Positions 44,449-55,100 of a stretch of 64,000 nucleotides of DNA are shown piece after piece. Position 1 is the stretch's first letter, and every line of letters begins with the position of its first letter. The position numbers were made by a program, and so were the translations under genes. Origin of the DNA: Lachnospiraceae bacterium (GTDB taxonomy: Bacteria; Bacillota; Clostridia; Lachnospirales; Lachnospiraceae); NCBI GenBank assembly GCA_017540265.1, contig JAFYBJ010000057.1, positions 27,138-91,137 of the forward strand. The letters are read 5' to 3'. The notes under the pieces are model-generated. The model saw only the letters and a list, made by a program, of their open reading frames with translations, was not told where the DNA came from and made no database searches.

Positions 44449-44493
44449 GATCATCCTCCGTATTACTGGGCGTTTTAAACGCATCAGCCGAGT

Positions 44494-44523
44494 ATTATAA
44501 CACAAACTTGAAATTGTGATAAA
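44494..44523 (-). promoter_or_regulatory. promoter of the antiporter gene
   Basis: Minus-strand TATAAT (44494-44499) with TTATCA 17 bases upstream. CACAA...TTGTG (44501-44518) forms an inverted repeat in the spacer, which could be an operator. Confidence 0.5.
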
Positions 44524-44542
44524 TTTTTTAAAAAAACAGGAA

Positions 44543-44556
44543 TGTAAGCGTTTACA
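44543..44556 (+). promoter_or_regulatory. cre-like CcpA site
   Basis: TGTAAGCGTTTACA matches the catabolite-responsive element consensus TGWAARCGYTWNCA at every position. It covers the -35 box of the promoter at 44551, so CcpA binding should repress the oxidoreductase gene when sugar is abundant. Confidence 0.75.
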
Positions 44557-44579
44557 TTTTGAGGAATACGTGGGATAAT
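44551..44579 (+). promoter_or_regulatory. promoter of the oxidoreductase gene
   Basis: TTTACA (44551-44556), 17-base spacer, GATAAT (44574-44579), 51 bases before the start codon. Confidence 0.6.
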
Positions 44580-44629
44580 AAGAGAAACGCCGGACAACAA
44601 AGGGTATTTTTACAAAAAGGAGGGTTACC

Positions 44630-45898
44630 ATGGCTGTACATATTATGGATGAGGCGAGCCGCTGTCTGCAGTGTAAGAAACCGCGCTGTCGCGAGGGCTG
44701 CCCCATAAACACGAACATTCCCGAAATGATAAGGCTTTTCAGGGAGGATCAGATGATGGCGGCAGCGCAGATGCTTTTTGCGAACAATCCGCTTTCTGTT
44801 GTCTGTTCTCTCGTATGTGACCATGAAAAACAGTGCGAAGGTCACTGCGTGAGGGGCATAAAGGAATCTCCCGTTCATATTTCCGCGATAGAAAATTATA
44901 TTTCCGATTCCTGCTTTGAAAGACTCAAGCATGATCAGCAGCCGAAGAACGGCATGAAGGTGGCTGTCATAGGCTCGGGCCCTGCTGGTATAACCATTGC
45001 TCTGGTGCTTGCTCTCAGGGGCTATTCCATCACCGTATTTGAGACCAGGGACAAGATAGGCGGAATACTCCGTTACGGCATACCTGATTTCCGCCTGCCC
45101 CATTCCGTGATAGACAGATATTATGAAAAGATGAAGAGTCTTGGCATACTCTTCCGCCCGAATTTTGCGGTGGGTGGTTCTGTCAGCATTCAGGATCTTT
45201 TAAACGACGGTTATAAGTCGGTATTCATAGGCACAGGCGCATGGCGTCCCAGAAGGCTGAATATTCCGGGAGAAACCTTCGGAAATGTGCAGTATGCGAT
45301 CAATTACCTGAATAATCCGGATGTATATGATCTTGGTGAGAAGGTGGCTATCATAGGCTCCGGAAATGCAGCCATGGACGTTGCGCGTACGGCGATAAGG
45401 CAGGGTGCAAAGGAAGTGACCGTATATGTAAGAGGCAGTTCGGTCAGCGCTTCACCGGATGAGTATGAATATGCAAAGCTTGACGGGGTTCAGTTTGAGC
45501 TTAACCAGACGGCGATAGAGATAAAGGATGAGGGTCCTGTTATCTGCGACACAAGAAAGAACGAAGACGGAAAGACAGAGCTCCTTAAGGATACGGCAAG
45601 GCTGGTTCAGGCAAACAGCGTGATAATAGCAGTTTCACAGGTGCCCCAGGACAAGCTCGTAAACAGGGACAAGGAGCTTCATCTCAATGAAAAGGGTAAT
45701 CTTGAAACGAATGAAAGAGGCGAGACCACGATGGAAGGCGTATTTGCATCGGGTGATGTGGTGACGGGAGCACGCACAGTGGTGAGCGCCGTGCGCTACT
45801 CAAAAGAGATCGCCAATGACATGGAGGATTATATGCGGGCAAAGGCGGGACTCCCGCCCATCGACAGAAGCGCGGAAGCTTCATCTGACAAAGCTTAA
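44630..45898 (+). CDS. GltD-like NAD(P)-dependent oxidoreductase
   Basis: 422 residues. The N-terminal domain has the cysteine pattern for iron-sulfur clusters (CLQCKKPRCREGCP and CSLVCDHEKQCEGHC). An FAD-binding Rossmann fold (VAVIGSGPAGITIALVLALRG) and an NAD(P)-binding fold (VAIIGSGNAAMDVARTA) follow, and the C-terminus has GVFASGDVVTGARTVV. This is the glutamate synthase beta subunit/NfnB/SudA type. No large partner (GltB, NfnA) is adjacent, so the electron acceptor is unknown. AAAGGAGGG precedes the ATG. The cre site upstream suggests repression by sugars. Confidence 0.88.
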   Translation: MAVHIMDEASRCLQCKKPRCREGCPINTNIPEMIRLFREDQMMAAAQMLFANNPLSVVCSLVCDHEKQCEGHCVRGIKESPVHISAIENYISDSCFERLKHDQQPKNGMKVAVIGSGPAGITIALVLALRGYSITVFETRDKIGGILRYGIPDFRLPHSVIDRYYEKMKSLGILFRPNFAVGGSVSIQDLLNDGYKSVFIGTGAWRPRRLNIPGETFGNVQYAINYLNNPDVYDLGEKVAIIGSGNAAMDVARTAIRQGAKEVTVYVRGSSVSASPDEYEYAKLDGVQFELNQTAIEIKDEGPVICDTRKNEDGKTELLKDTARLVQANSVIIAVSQVPQDKLVNRDKELHLNEKGNLETNERGETTMEGVFASGDVVTGARTVVSAVRYSKEIANDMEDYMRAKAGLPPIDRSAEASSDKA

Positions 45899-45905
45899 GA
45901 CTCTG

Positions 45906-45914
45906 TGATATAAT
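45906..45914 (+). promoter_or_regulatory. extended -10 promoter of the EAL-Hpt-kinase operon
   Basis: TGATATAAT is a TGn-extended perfect -10, about 160 bases before the start codon of the response-regulator gene and right after the preceding stop. Confidence 0.5.
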
Positions 45915-45954
45915 ATACAACTGAATATGAAGGGAAGCCTTCAGATGAATAATG

Positions 45955-46022
45955 ATACGGGTGCGCCGGCATATGCCGGGGTGCCCGTATTGCAATAAAA
46001 ATATCCGTCCCGGGGGGCCGGG
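45955..46022 (+). other. two GC-rich hairpins in the leader of the EAL operon
   Basis: An outer stem ATACGGG/CCCGTAT (45955-45961, 45984-45990) encloses the perfect palindrome CCGGCATATGCCGG (45966-45979). A second stem CCCGG/CCGGG (46009-46022) follows. No U tract follows, and no known riboswitch consensus was recognised. They could also help terminate the preceding transcript. Confidence 0.5.
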
Positions 46023-46077
46023 CAGATACACGACAAAAGTATTTGCAAGACATGATTTTTCTTCGTGGAGGTAAAAA

Positions 46078-47781
46078 ATGGAAATGAGACATGATCCGAT
46101 CCTGAATTACAAGCGTACGGTGCTCATAGTTGATGACGAAGAGGTGAACCGCCTGCTTCTGGGGAGCATACTGGAGGATGATTATAATATCATCTATGCA
46201 GAGAACGGAAGAGAAGCATGGGATGTAATAAGCGAAAAAACCTCTACGATATCCATTGTCCTTCTGGATCTTCTGATGCCGGAAATGAACGGCTTTGAAG
46301 TGATAAAGATGATGCAGAGAAATGTGATCACGGCCGCGATACCGGTGATAGTGCTTACCTCCGAAAAGGCGATGGAGGTGGAAAGCCTTAGACTGGGGGC
46401 GGCTGATTTCATATCCAAGCCTTATGACATGCCGGAGATCATACTTGCCAGGGTAAACCGCATGGTGCAGTTCTTCGAGGATAAGCAGGTTATATCCTCG
46501 GTTGAGAGGGATGAACTCACAGGCATCTATACCAAGAGATTTTTCTTCAAATACTGTGAAAAACTGGATAAGTTCCATCCGGATGTTAAAACAGATGCCA
46601 TAATGGTGGATGTAGATCATTACGGGCTGCTTAAGGAATTATACGGAAATGATATGGCGGAGGGAGTGTTGAGGATCTGTGCAAAGACACTTTACCTGTA
46701 TGCCGGGAAGCATGAAGGCATAGCGGGCAGGGGAGAGGAGGACACCTTTTACGCTTATCTGATGGCTACGGGCGATCATACGGAACTTGCGGCGGAGCTT
46801 AACAAAAGAGTGGCGGAGGAGTTTCCGGATACAAACATCCATATACGGGTGGGTGTGTTCAAAAGGGAGAGCAGGGATGTCTCGCTGTTAAATTCATTCC
46901 ATTATGCCCAGATAGCCGGCGATACCATAAGCGGGGATTACAGTGCGCTGGTAGCCGTATATGATAATGAACTCCGGAATGCAACGTTGTTTAAGGACCG
47001 TCTCATTCATGACATAAAAGCGGGAATTGAGACCGGCCAGTTTGTTGTATATTACCAGCCCAAATATGCCATACAGGGTGACAGACCGAGGCTCTGCGGC
47101 GCAGAGGCTTTGGTCAGATGGTTTCATAAGGATTTCGGCTTTCTCACACCCGATAAATATATCTCTCTTTTTGAACAGAACGGCCTTATACAGCTGGTGG
47201 ACAGGTTCGTCTGGAAGGAGACTGCCGAGCAGATAAAAAAGTGGAAGGACAGGTATGATCTGGACCTTCCCGTATCCGTGAATGCGTCAAGGATGGATCT
47301 TTTCGATCCGAAGCTTTCGGATGTGCTTCTTGAGATAACGAAAGCTGCCGGGATATCACCGCAGGATCTGCATGTGGAGGTTACGGAATCCGCATATGCA
47401 AAGGATCAGGACCGCATGATAGAAGCCGTAAAGAAGATAAGGGACAACGGTTTTGCCATTGAGATGGATGATTTCGGAACGGGATATTCCGCATTGAACA
47501 TACTCTGCTCCATACCGCTTGATGTGCTCAAGCTGGATATGAGCTTTGTAAGGCAGATGGAGAGCAGCCATGAAAACGAGATGATGGTGGATATCATACT
47601 TGATATGGCAAAGATGCTTGGCGTCGAGGTGAACGCAGAGGGTGTGGAGACCGGGGTGCAGCTTGATAAGCTGAAGAAGCTCGGATGTGATATGGTACAG
47701 GGCTTCTATTTCAGCAAGCCCGTGCCTCCGGCGGAATTTGAAAAGTTTATGGAGAAGGAGATCAGGGAAAAAAGTGAATGA
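46078..47781 (+). CDS. response regulator with degenerate GGDEF and EAL
   Basis: 567 residues. Receiver domain 15-135 (VLIVDDEEVNRLLL) with phosphoacceptor D64 in LLDLLMPEMNG and the lysine in FISKPYD. The GGDEF-like domain (about 145-300) reads EEDTF at 220-224, so it is not a cyclase. The EAL domain (about 310-565) has EALVR (E343), SVNASRMDL, VEVTES, EMDDFGTGYSA and KLDMSF, so it is probably an active c-di-GMP phosphodiesterase. Phosphorylation presumably switches it. GTGGAGGT precedes the start. An Hpt gene overlaps its 3' end, then comes a hybrid kinase gene. Confidence 0.93.
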   Translation: MEMRHDPILNYKRTVLIVDDEEVNRLLLGSILEDDYNIIYAENGREAWDVISEKTSTISIVLLDLLMPEMNGFEVIKMMQRNVITAAIPVIVLTSEKAMEVESLRLGAADFISKPYDMPEIILARVNRMVQFFEDKQVISSVERDELTGIYTKRFFFKYCEKLDKFHPDVKTDAIMVDVDHYGLLKELYGNDMAEGVLRICAKTLYLYAGKHEGIAGRGEEDTFYAYLMATGDHTELAAELNKRVAEEFPDTNIHIRVGVFKRESRDVSLLNSFHYAQIAGDTISGDYSALVAVYDNELRNATLFKDRLIHDIKAGIETGQFVVYYQPKYAIQGDRPRLCGAEALVRWFHKDFGFLTPDKYISLFEQNGLIQLVDRFVWKETAEQIKKWKDRYDLDLPVSVNASRMDLFDPKLSDVLLEITKAAGISPQDLHVEVTESAYAKDQDRMIEAVKKIRDNGFAIEMDDFGTGYSALNILCSIPLDVLKLDMSFVRQMESSHENEMMVDIILDMAKMLGVEVNAEGVETGVQLDKLKKLGCDMVQGFYFSKPVPPAEFEKFMEKEIREKSE

Positions 47782-48124
47782 GAAAACGGAAAGATTAAAG
47801 GCTCTGGGAGCCGATACGGATACCGGCGTAAAGAGATGCGCCGGGAAGGAAGACCTGTATCTGATGCTTGTGGGCAAGGCGCTTGCAGACAGGAATTTTG
47901 AAAAGCTTGCAGCATCCGTGGGAGCAGGGAATAAAGAAGAGGCTTTTGCCGCTGCCCATGCATTAAAGGGGATACTTTCAAATCTTTCCCTCACACCGCT
48001 TGCCGTCAGGGTGGCGGAAGTCACGGAAAAGCTGCGGGGAGGCGGTCTGCCTTCCCCGGAGGAACTGTCGGATATAGAAAACATAAGAACCGGATTTATA
48101 AAGGAAACGGGGGATAAACAGTGA
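47774..48124 (+). CDS. free-standing histidine phosphotransfer (Hpt) protein
   Basis: 116 residues from GTG 47774, which overlaps the upstream stop by 8 bases and follows GATCAGGGA. The motif [19 protein letters not shown] carries the phosphoacceptor histidine (H62), typical of Hpt domains. It should shuttle phosphate between the hybrid kinase downstream and the EAL response regulator upstream. It overlaps the kinase start by 4 bases, so all three proteins are co-translated. Confidence 0.87.
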   Translation: MNEKTERLKALGADTDTGVKRCAGKEDLYLMLVGKALADRNFEKLAASVGAGNKEEAFAAAHALKGILSNLSLTPLAVRVAEVTEKLRGGGLPSPEELSDIENIRTGFIKETGDKQ

Positions 48125-50862
48125 GACGCAGGATGAGCAGGCTTATAATCGGCGGCATGATATTTATCGTGCTGCTTGCTCTTGCCACTTTTCTTGGCAT
48201 GAATCGTTTCATGACAAGGACAACGGGCACGGATGTGGAGGAGATAGCGGAGACCTATCTTGCGGGCATTACCGAGGAGGCGCTCTACCACTTCAACACC
48301 ATAGCCCAGATAAGATATGACCAGGCTGAATATCTTATCGAAGAGGTGGAAAGATCCATGGCGGAATCCGGAAGGAATGATGCGGAGGGCTGCGCGGAGT
48401 TCATATCAAGTTCTGCTTTTTTCCAGGAACTCAGGACCTGTGCTCTGATAGCAGGCGATGGAACGGTGGAGACCATATACGGAAATGAGCTTGAGACCCT
48501 TGAAAACAAGGAATTTGTCCTTTCCATGCTCTCAATGGATAAAAAAACCGTGACCAACGGAACGAACTCAAACGAAGAGCTTATAGCATGGATCGTGCCG
48601 GTGACCTTTCCCATGGCTGACGGTAAGACCAGCGTGGGTATTATATGCTGCAGACGCATGAGCCTCTTTATAGAGAAGCTACGTCTCGATGCGGACGGCA
48701 CCCTTGCCTTTTTCCATATACTTTGTCCGGACGGAAATTATCTTGTCCAGACGGCGGACAGTTACGGCGATAATTTCTATGACAGATTAAATGATTATTC
48801 CAGACCTTCGGACGGAAGCAGCATAGATACTGTGATAACGAAGCTTGCGGGGGCGGTGGAGTCTGAGGATAATTATTCCTTTTCCGTCATCTTTACAAAT
48901 CCCGATACAGGCAAGACGGAGAGACGCAATCTTTATGCCGCACATATGGAGGGAAGCTGCTGGACCATGGTGGCTGTGCTTCCTTACGGCGTGCTGGATA
49001 CCACGATAGAGGATATGGGAAACTCAAGAGCCGTCGCCATGATGATATGCGTCAGTGTGCTGGGCCTGGGGATATTGTCTGTATTTGCGCTGTATTACCG
49101 TATGTCCCAGAGGCAGATGGACGCTCTTGAAGAGGCGAGGAACAAAGCCGAAGAGGCTATGGTGGAAGCTGAGGCAGCCAACAAGGAGGCTGTGGCGGCA
49201 AGGCAGAATGCGGAGGATTCCCTGATGGAGGCTGAGGCTGCTAATGATGAGGCGGTGCGTGCAAGGCAGGATGCGGAGGCCGCAAGGGAAGAGGCGGAGC
49301 ATGCGAACAAGGCAAAGAGCGAATTCCTCTCGAATATGAGCCACGATATCCGGACTCCCATGAATGCCATAGTGGGTATGACCGCCATCGCAAAGTCCCA
49401 TATAGACAACAGGGAGCAGGTGGAGGAATGCTTAAAGAAGATAGACCTTGCCGGAAGGCAGCTTCTGGGGCTTATAAATGACGTGCTCGATATGTCAAAG
49501 ATAGAGAGCGGTAAGATGAACATCAATCCCGAACCCATGGCTTTAAATGAGGCTATGCAGGGAATATGCGATATCATCAGGCCCCAGCTCAAGGATAAGA
49601 AGCTTAATTTTGATATTTTCATAAGCGGCATAAAATGCGAGAACGTGATGTGCGACAGCATAAGGCTCAATCAGGTGCTGCTCAATTTCTTAAGCAATGC
49701 CATAAAATTCACGCCTGAAGGCGGCTCGATCTCTCTTTCTCTTTCGCAGGAGGAATCTCCGCTTGGTGACGACTATATACGCAATCTTATCGAGGTGCGC
49801 GATACCGGTATCGGCATGACGGATGAGTTTAAGGAAAAGGTGTTCACCGCATTTGAGAGAGAGGACAATAAGCGCGTTCACAAGATACAGGGTACCGGGC
49901 TCGGCATGGCGATCACAAAGCATATAATCGATGCCATGAAAGGCGAGATCGAGGTGGAGAGCGCTCCCGGGGAGGGGACAGCCTTCCATGTGACACTGGA
50001 TCTTAAGAAGGCGGAGCCTGCAGACGGGGATATGAGACTTCCCGGATGGCGCATACTTGTGGTGGATGACAATGAAGACCTAAGGCAGAGCGCGGCAATG
50101 ACCCTTAAGGATCTGGGGGCACGGCCCGATACGGCGGAGAGCGGTGAAGAGGCTGTGGAGATGGTAAAGAAAGCTCTTCTTGAAAATGACGCATATTATG
50201 CTGCTCTGATAGATTACAGGCTTGACGGGATGAACGGGGTGGAGGCTGCCTCGAAAATAAAGGAGATTGCGGGAGACGATATGCCTGTAAGCATCATATC
50301 TGCCTATGACAGGAGTGATATAGAGGATGAGGCGGAAAAAGCAGGTATAAAGGGCTTCATATCAAAGCCCCTGTTCAGATCGACGCTTTATAACGGGCTT
50401 TCGGCTCTGACAGGAGAGGGAGGCAAGGGCGGTGCAGCCGATGCCAAAGAAGACGGAGTATATGACCTTAAGGGCGCAAGGATACTTCTGGCTGAGGATC
50501 AATATGTAAATGCTATGGTGGCAACCACACTTCTTGAAGAGGACGGGGCCGTGGTGGAACATGCGGAGGACGGAGAGGCAGCCGTATCCATGTTTGAGGC
50601 ATCCGAAACAGGATATTATGACATCATACTCATGGATCTCAGGATGCCAAAAAAGAACGGCATAGAAGCGGCAGAGACCATAAGAGCTCTTGAAAGGGCG
50701 GATGCAGCGACTATTCCCATCTTTGCCATGACGGCGGACGCCTTTGCCGAGGATATCAGGAAATGCAGGGATGCGGGAATGAACGGACATATAGCAAAGC
50801 CGATAGATATCGATCTGCTCAAGCGGACGGTGGCCCGTTGTATAAAGCGGACGGGAGAATGA
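48121..50862 (+). CDS. hybrid sensor histidine kinase with two receivers
   Basis: 913 residues. TM1 lies at about 8-28 ([17 protein letters not shown]), followed by an extracellular sensor of about 270 residues, probably Cache-like. TM2 is at about 302-325 ([20 protein letters not shown]). A repetitive coiled coil (EAEAANxEAVxARQxAE, about three copies) follows. HisKA has [12 protein letters not shown] (H408), and HATPase has the N-box [10 protein letters not shown] and GTGLGMAI. Receiver 1 has D698, receiver 2 D839 ([12 protein letters not shown]). GTG 48121 overlaps the Hpt stop; ATG 48133 is an alternative. Ligand unknown. Confidence 0.92.
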   Translation: MRRRMSRLIIGGMIFIVLLALATFLGMNRFMTRTTGTDVEEIAETYLAGITEEALYHFNTIAQIRYDQAEYLIEEVERSMAESGRNDAEGCAEFISSSAFFQELRTCALIAGDGTVETIYGNELETLENKEFVLSMLSMDKKTVTNGTNSNEELIAWIVPVTFPMADGKTSVGIICCRRMSLFIEKLRLDADGTLAFFHILCPDGNYLVQTADSYGDNFYDRLNDYSRPSDGSSIDTVITKLAGAVESEDNYSFSVIFTNPDTGKTERRNLYAAHMEGSCWTMVAVLPYGVLDTTIEDMGNSRAVAMMICVSVLGLGILSVFALYYRMSQRQMDALEEARNKAEEAMVEAEAANKEAVAARQNAEDSLMEAEAANDEAVRARQDAEAAREEAEHANKAKSEFLSNMSHDIRTPMNAIVGMTAIAKSHIDNREQVEECLKKIDLAGRQLLGLINDVLDMSKIESGKMNINPEPMALNEAMQGICDIIRPQLKDKKLNFDIFISGIKCENVMCDSIRLNQVLLNFLSNAIKFTPEGGSISLSLSQEESPLGDDYIRNLIEVRDTGIGMTDEFKEKVFTAFEREDNKRVHKIQGTGLGMAITKHIIDAMKGEIEVESAPGEGTAFHVTLDLKKAEPADGDMRLPGWRILVVDDNEDLRQSAAMTLKDLGARPDTAESGEEAVEMVKKALLENDAYYAALIDYRLDGMNGVEAASKIKEIAGDDMPVSIISAYDRSDIEDEAEKAGIKGFISKPLFRSTLYNGLSALTGEGGKGGAADAKEDGVYDLKGARILLAEDQYVNAMVATTLLEEDGAVVEHAEDGEAAVSMFEASETGYYDIILMDLRMPKKNGIEAAETIRALERADAATIPIFAMTADAFAEDIRKCRDAGMNGHIAKPIDIDLLKRTVARCIKRTGE

Positions 50863-50874
50863 GTTTTATAACGG

Positions 50875-50909
50875 AAAACAGCACGGGCGGATAAACCCGT
50901 GCTGTTTTT
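50875..50909 (+). terminator. bidirectional terminator
   Basis: AAAACAGCACGGG and CCCGTGCTGTTTT pair over 13 bases with A and T runs on both sides, serving the kinase operon and the convergent KDG kinase gene. Confidence 0.92.
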
Positions 50910-50924
50910 ATATGTCCTGAATAG

Positions 50925-52010
50925 TTACCTCTTTATATCGTAATTCATGTTCATAAGATTCTTTATCACGTCCGCATTGTCTGTGATATTTGCATCTCCT
51001 CTGATGGTATGCTTGATGGCAGATGATGCCACGGCGAAATTTAACATTTCTTCCGTGTTGTATTTTTTCATCATGGCGTAGATCAGGCCGCTGACAAAGG
51101 CGTCTCCGCCGCCTACACGATCCAGTATATTAAAAGTAAAGAGCTTTGATTCCCAGGTCTGGCCGTCATACCACATATAAGCCTTGAGGCTGTTCTCTGA
51201 GCCTGAGTGCGCATAACGTACATGCCGTGCGATGCATTTGATGTTCGGATATTTTTCCGCAAATCGTCTGAATACCTGGTCTTCAGTCCTGAAATCGGGC
51301 TGAAGGGGAATTCCATCCTTCCAGTCGCCTTTTGAATGATCCTCTTCATCCTTCCAGAGATGGTAAGGCTCTATGCCAAAGAGCACATCTACATAGGGGA
51401 GGCAGCGTGTACAGAAATCCCTTGCCTCATCCCAGGTCCAGAGAGCGGAACGGAAATTTCCGTCAAAGCTTACGGTAAGACCTTTTTCTTTTGCTGTCTT
51501 TAAAGCACGAAGTATAAGCTCACTGCAGGAAGGGGAAAGCGCCGGGGTTATTCCCGAAAGGTGGAGCCAGTCAAAGCCGTCAAGCAGGGCATCGAGATCC
51601 TCTCCGGTGAAATCATATTCGGAAAAGGCGCTGTGCTTTCTGTCATAGACTACTTTGCTGGGACGTATCCCGAAGCCGGTCTCCAGATAATAGGTGCCGA
51701 GCCTGTGGCTGGGCGTCTGCTCGGGAGTGGAAAGTATGATAGGCGTACAGTGGACATCATTTGAACGCAGCATCCTTATCGCACTCTTTCCGAGACTGTT
51801 GTCGGGTACGACGGTAAAGAAGGTTGAATCTATGCCCAGATTTGCAAGTGCAAGGGCGATATTAGCTTCACTTCCGCCGTAGCTTGCATCAAAGCTTGTT
51901 GCAGCCCTGATCTTATCATAATTGGGAGGCGTGAGCCTGAGCATCACCTCGCCGATGGTTATAAACTTGGGGGAAGTACCCTCTTTGAGAAGCGGGTTAC
52001 GGTGTTCCAT
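50925..52010 (-). CDS. 2-keto-3-deoxygluconate kinase (PfkB family)
   Basis: 361 residues. PfkB signatures: YGGSEANIALALANLG in the substrate lobe and DRVGGGDAFVSGL with the catalytic base near the C-terminus. KITIGE/ITIGEVMLRLTPP and DGNFRSALW match KDG kinases. It phosphorylates 2-keto-3-deoxygluconate, an intermediate of uronate (pectin, alginate) degradation. It stands alone, with no aldolase beside it. AGGAGG precedes the ATG and TATAAT lies near 52044-52049 on the minus strand. Confidence 0.88.
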   Translation of the reverse strand: MEHRNPLLKEGTSPKFITIGEVMLRLTPPNYDKIRAATSFDASYGGSEANIALALANLGIDSTFFTVVPDNSLGKSAIRMLRSNDVHCTPIILSTPEQTPSHRLGTYYLETGFGIRPSKVVYDRKHSAFSEYDFTGEDLDALLDGFDWLHLSGITPALSPSCSELILRALKTAKEKGLTVSFDGNFRSALWTWDEARDFCTRCLPYVDVLFGIEPYHLWKDEEDHSKGDWKDGIPLQPDFRTEDQVFRRFAEKYPNIKCIARHVRYAHSGSENSLKAYMWYDGQTWESKLFTFNILDRVGGGDAFVSGLIYAMMKKYNTEEMLNFAVASSAIKHTIRGDANITDNADVIKNLMNMNYDIKR

Positions 52011-52095
52011 ATCGTTACCTCCTCGGAGAAAAAATATAGCTTCATTATATCATAAAATGCGACTCTTTTACGGCATCAGGGTTTTATATTTATTC

Positions 52096-52125
52096 TTGCA
52101 AAGCCTGCATGGCATGAGATAAAAT
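52096..52125 (+). promoter_or_regulatory. promoter of the propeller kinase/HD-GYP operon
   Basis: TTGCAA (52096-52101) and TAAAAT (52120-52125), spacer 18 bases. Moderate match. Confidence 0.5.
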
Positions 52126-52162
52126 ATTATGATAGGTTAGAAGTGACAAACGCTGAGGGGAT

Positions 52163-55100
52163 ATGATGAAAAAGAAGCAGAAGCTGTTTAATAAAAAAAG
52201 TCTGGCGCTTATCATAATAGGTATAGTCATAAACCTTATGGGGAGCAGTATCGCGGAATATTACAAGCTCCCGCTGTTCATGGATTCTGCCGGGACTTTT
52301 CTTGTATCCATGCTTGCGGGGCCGGCAGCAGGAGTAGTGGCAGGTACGGTGATGAATTTCATGACCGCCGCGCCCTTATCTTACGACTGGCTTTATATGT
52401 TTGTCAGCATAGGCGGAGCCGTCACGGTTGGAAAGCTGCTTTATAAAAAAGAACGCATGGATTCTTTCCTTATCGTAGGTACCGGAGTTCTTACCGGTAT
52501 AGTCATGACTATAATTTCCACACCCATAAATATGATATTGAACGGCGGAATGACAGGGAATATCTGGAGCGATGCTCTTGTGGAGCTTATGAGCCAGTAT
52601 ACCAGTTTAACGCTTGTATGCTGCATATGCGGTGAAATCATAGTGAACATTCCCGATAAGATGATAACCATTATTCTGATCGCTTATGCGGTGCTGCTGT
52701 TCAGACATATGGGCCTTAAGCTGGAAATGGGAGATGATGAAGAAAATGAAGGACATGGTTCCGTAAAGGACGGGGCCTCTCTTATAGTTTCGGCTTTTAT
52801 CTTATCGGCAGCTCTTTCTCTGTCACTTAGCAGGATGGCAGTTTCCGCAGCGGAGGATTTTGATTCCGATTATGCACTTACGGTTTATGGTCTGTATGAG
52901 GGGCTTAATTCATCCCAGATCAATTCAGTGACCCAGACGGGCGACGGATACATATGGGCGGGATCGTATTCCGGCCTTTACAGATATGACGGCATGAAGT
53001 TTGAACAGGTAAATCTGGACAAGCGTATATGCAACGCAATGATACTTTATGCCGACACCAGGGGCCGCCTCTGGATCGGTACAAATGATTCGGGTCTGGC
53101 CTGCTATGATCCCGATAAGGAAACCATAAGATTCTTTGACAGGGAAAATGGTATGTCTGCCGATTCCATAAGGGATATCTGTGAGGATGAAAAAGGCAAT
53201 ATCTATGTTTCGACAGTCTCATATATAAACAAGATAAATCTTTCGAATTCGGAAGGACCATACATAAGCGTTTATGATGCGAATGAGGATATCACATCCG
53301 TATATTCACTCATATATCTGGGGGATGACCGTATATGCGGCGTTACCGGCAAGGGTATGCTCTTTGCGATGAAGGACGGCGAGCTCCTGTTTACGAAAAA
53401 ATGCGGAAGAGAAGAATATCAGTTTTCTGCGGTGGCCTATGACGGAAATGAACATTTATTAGCCGGCTCCACAGGTGATTATATGGAGTCTCTTACATTG
53501 GGAGAGAGCGGCTTTTTATTAAGGAGTATCTCAACGGGGGCAGGGATCGCAGGACTTTCGGGATTTAACAGGCTTGGTTACTCGGAAGATTATAAAGGCT
53601 TCTTTGCCTCCTGTGTAAACGGCTTCGGTTTTATAAGCAATACAGGAAAGGCGCAGAATCTTTCCACGGATGATTTTAATACTGCGGCGGAGGATGTGTT
53701 CATCGACAGACAGAAGAATATATGGTTCTGCTCCAGCAAGCAGGGAATAGTCAAGCTTTCAAAGAATCCCTTTTCGGACCTGTTCAAACATATAGGGGAA
53801 GGTGAAAAAGCTGTTAATGCCACCTGTATCGTGGATGACGATCTTTATATAGGAACCGATAACGGAGCTATGAAGGTAAATGTCACCACGGAGAAAAAGA
53901 TAAAGGATGAGCGCCTTGATGTGCTTGAAGGAGAACGCATAAGATCCATAAGCAGGGATTCCGGGGGAAATCTCTGGTTTTCCACATATGGTGAAAATGG
54001 TCTGGTGCGCATAGGACAAAACGGAGATATCAGGGCATTTACACATGTAAAGGACAGCTCGGTTCTCGGGACACGCTTCAGATTTGCAATGGAGCTTGAA
54101 GACGGCAGGATATTTGCCGCATCCACTGAGGGCATAAATTATATCGCTGACGGAAGAGTGGTAAAGACGATCTCCGAGGCTGACGGGATGGAGGTTCCCA
54201 AAGTGCTCTCTGCCATTCAGGATGCTGACGGCTGTATATGGGCCGGCACGGACGGCGGCGGAGTTTACATGATAAAGGACGATGCCGTGGAAGCCCATTT
54301 CGGAAAGGGCGAGGGGCTTATGAGCGAGGTAGTCATGAAGGTGGTGCCCTGTGAAGGCGGACGTCTTTATGTGACCAGTAACGGACTTTACCTGCATTCA
54401 GGGGACGGGATAAAGAAGCTTGAGAATTTCCCTTATAACAATGTTTATGATGTTTACATATCGGATGATCATACAGCCTTTGTCACATCAAGCGCCGGTC
54501 TTTATGTAACGCTTGAAGATGATCTGTTAAAAGATGAGGAGGGATATACGTATTCGCTCTTAAACGGAAGACGGGGGCTTGAAACGAGCTTTACCGCAAA
54601 TTCCTGGAGCTCGGAAAAGAATGAAAAGCTTTATCTTTGCTGCACCGAAGGTGTCAGAGTATTGGGAATCAGGGATTATGAGCAGTTCGATAACCATTAT
54701 CAGATCGCCGTAAGGAGCCTTACCAAGGACGGGGTGGAGGTTCCGCTTGAAAACGGTGTTTATGATATTCCCGCAGGACCGGGGAAGGTGGTCATCAATC
54801 CTGCGTTGCTTAATTATACGGTATCGGATCCCCTTGTCAGGGTCACACTGGAGGGCGCGGGTGATGAAGGAAATGTGATGAGGCAGTCTGCCATGGAACC
54901 CATATATTATTCTTCCATAAATCCCGGAGATTACAGCCTTGTGATAGAGGTGCTGGACGGTTCGGGAGAGAAAGTGCTTAAATCCATGACCTATCTGATC
55001 CATAAGGATGCAAAGCTTTATGAGCAGGGATATTTTAAGATATATATCATCTGCGTGCTTTCCATCATGCTGGTATTCATTGTATGGCTTGTGAGCAGGA

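Noticed and set aside
44449-44718. N-terminal extension of the antiporter reading frame
   Set aside because: It crosses the promoters and cre site and reaches into the divergent gene; the ATG at 44448 has GGAGG at ideal distance.
45899-46077. c-di-GMP (GEMM) riboswitch before the EAL gene
   Set aside because: The conserved aptamer blocks are absent; only simple GC-rich hairpins are found.
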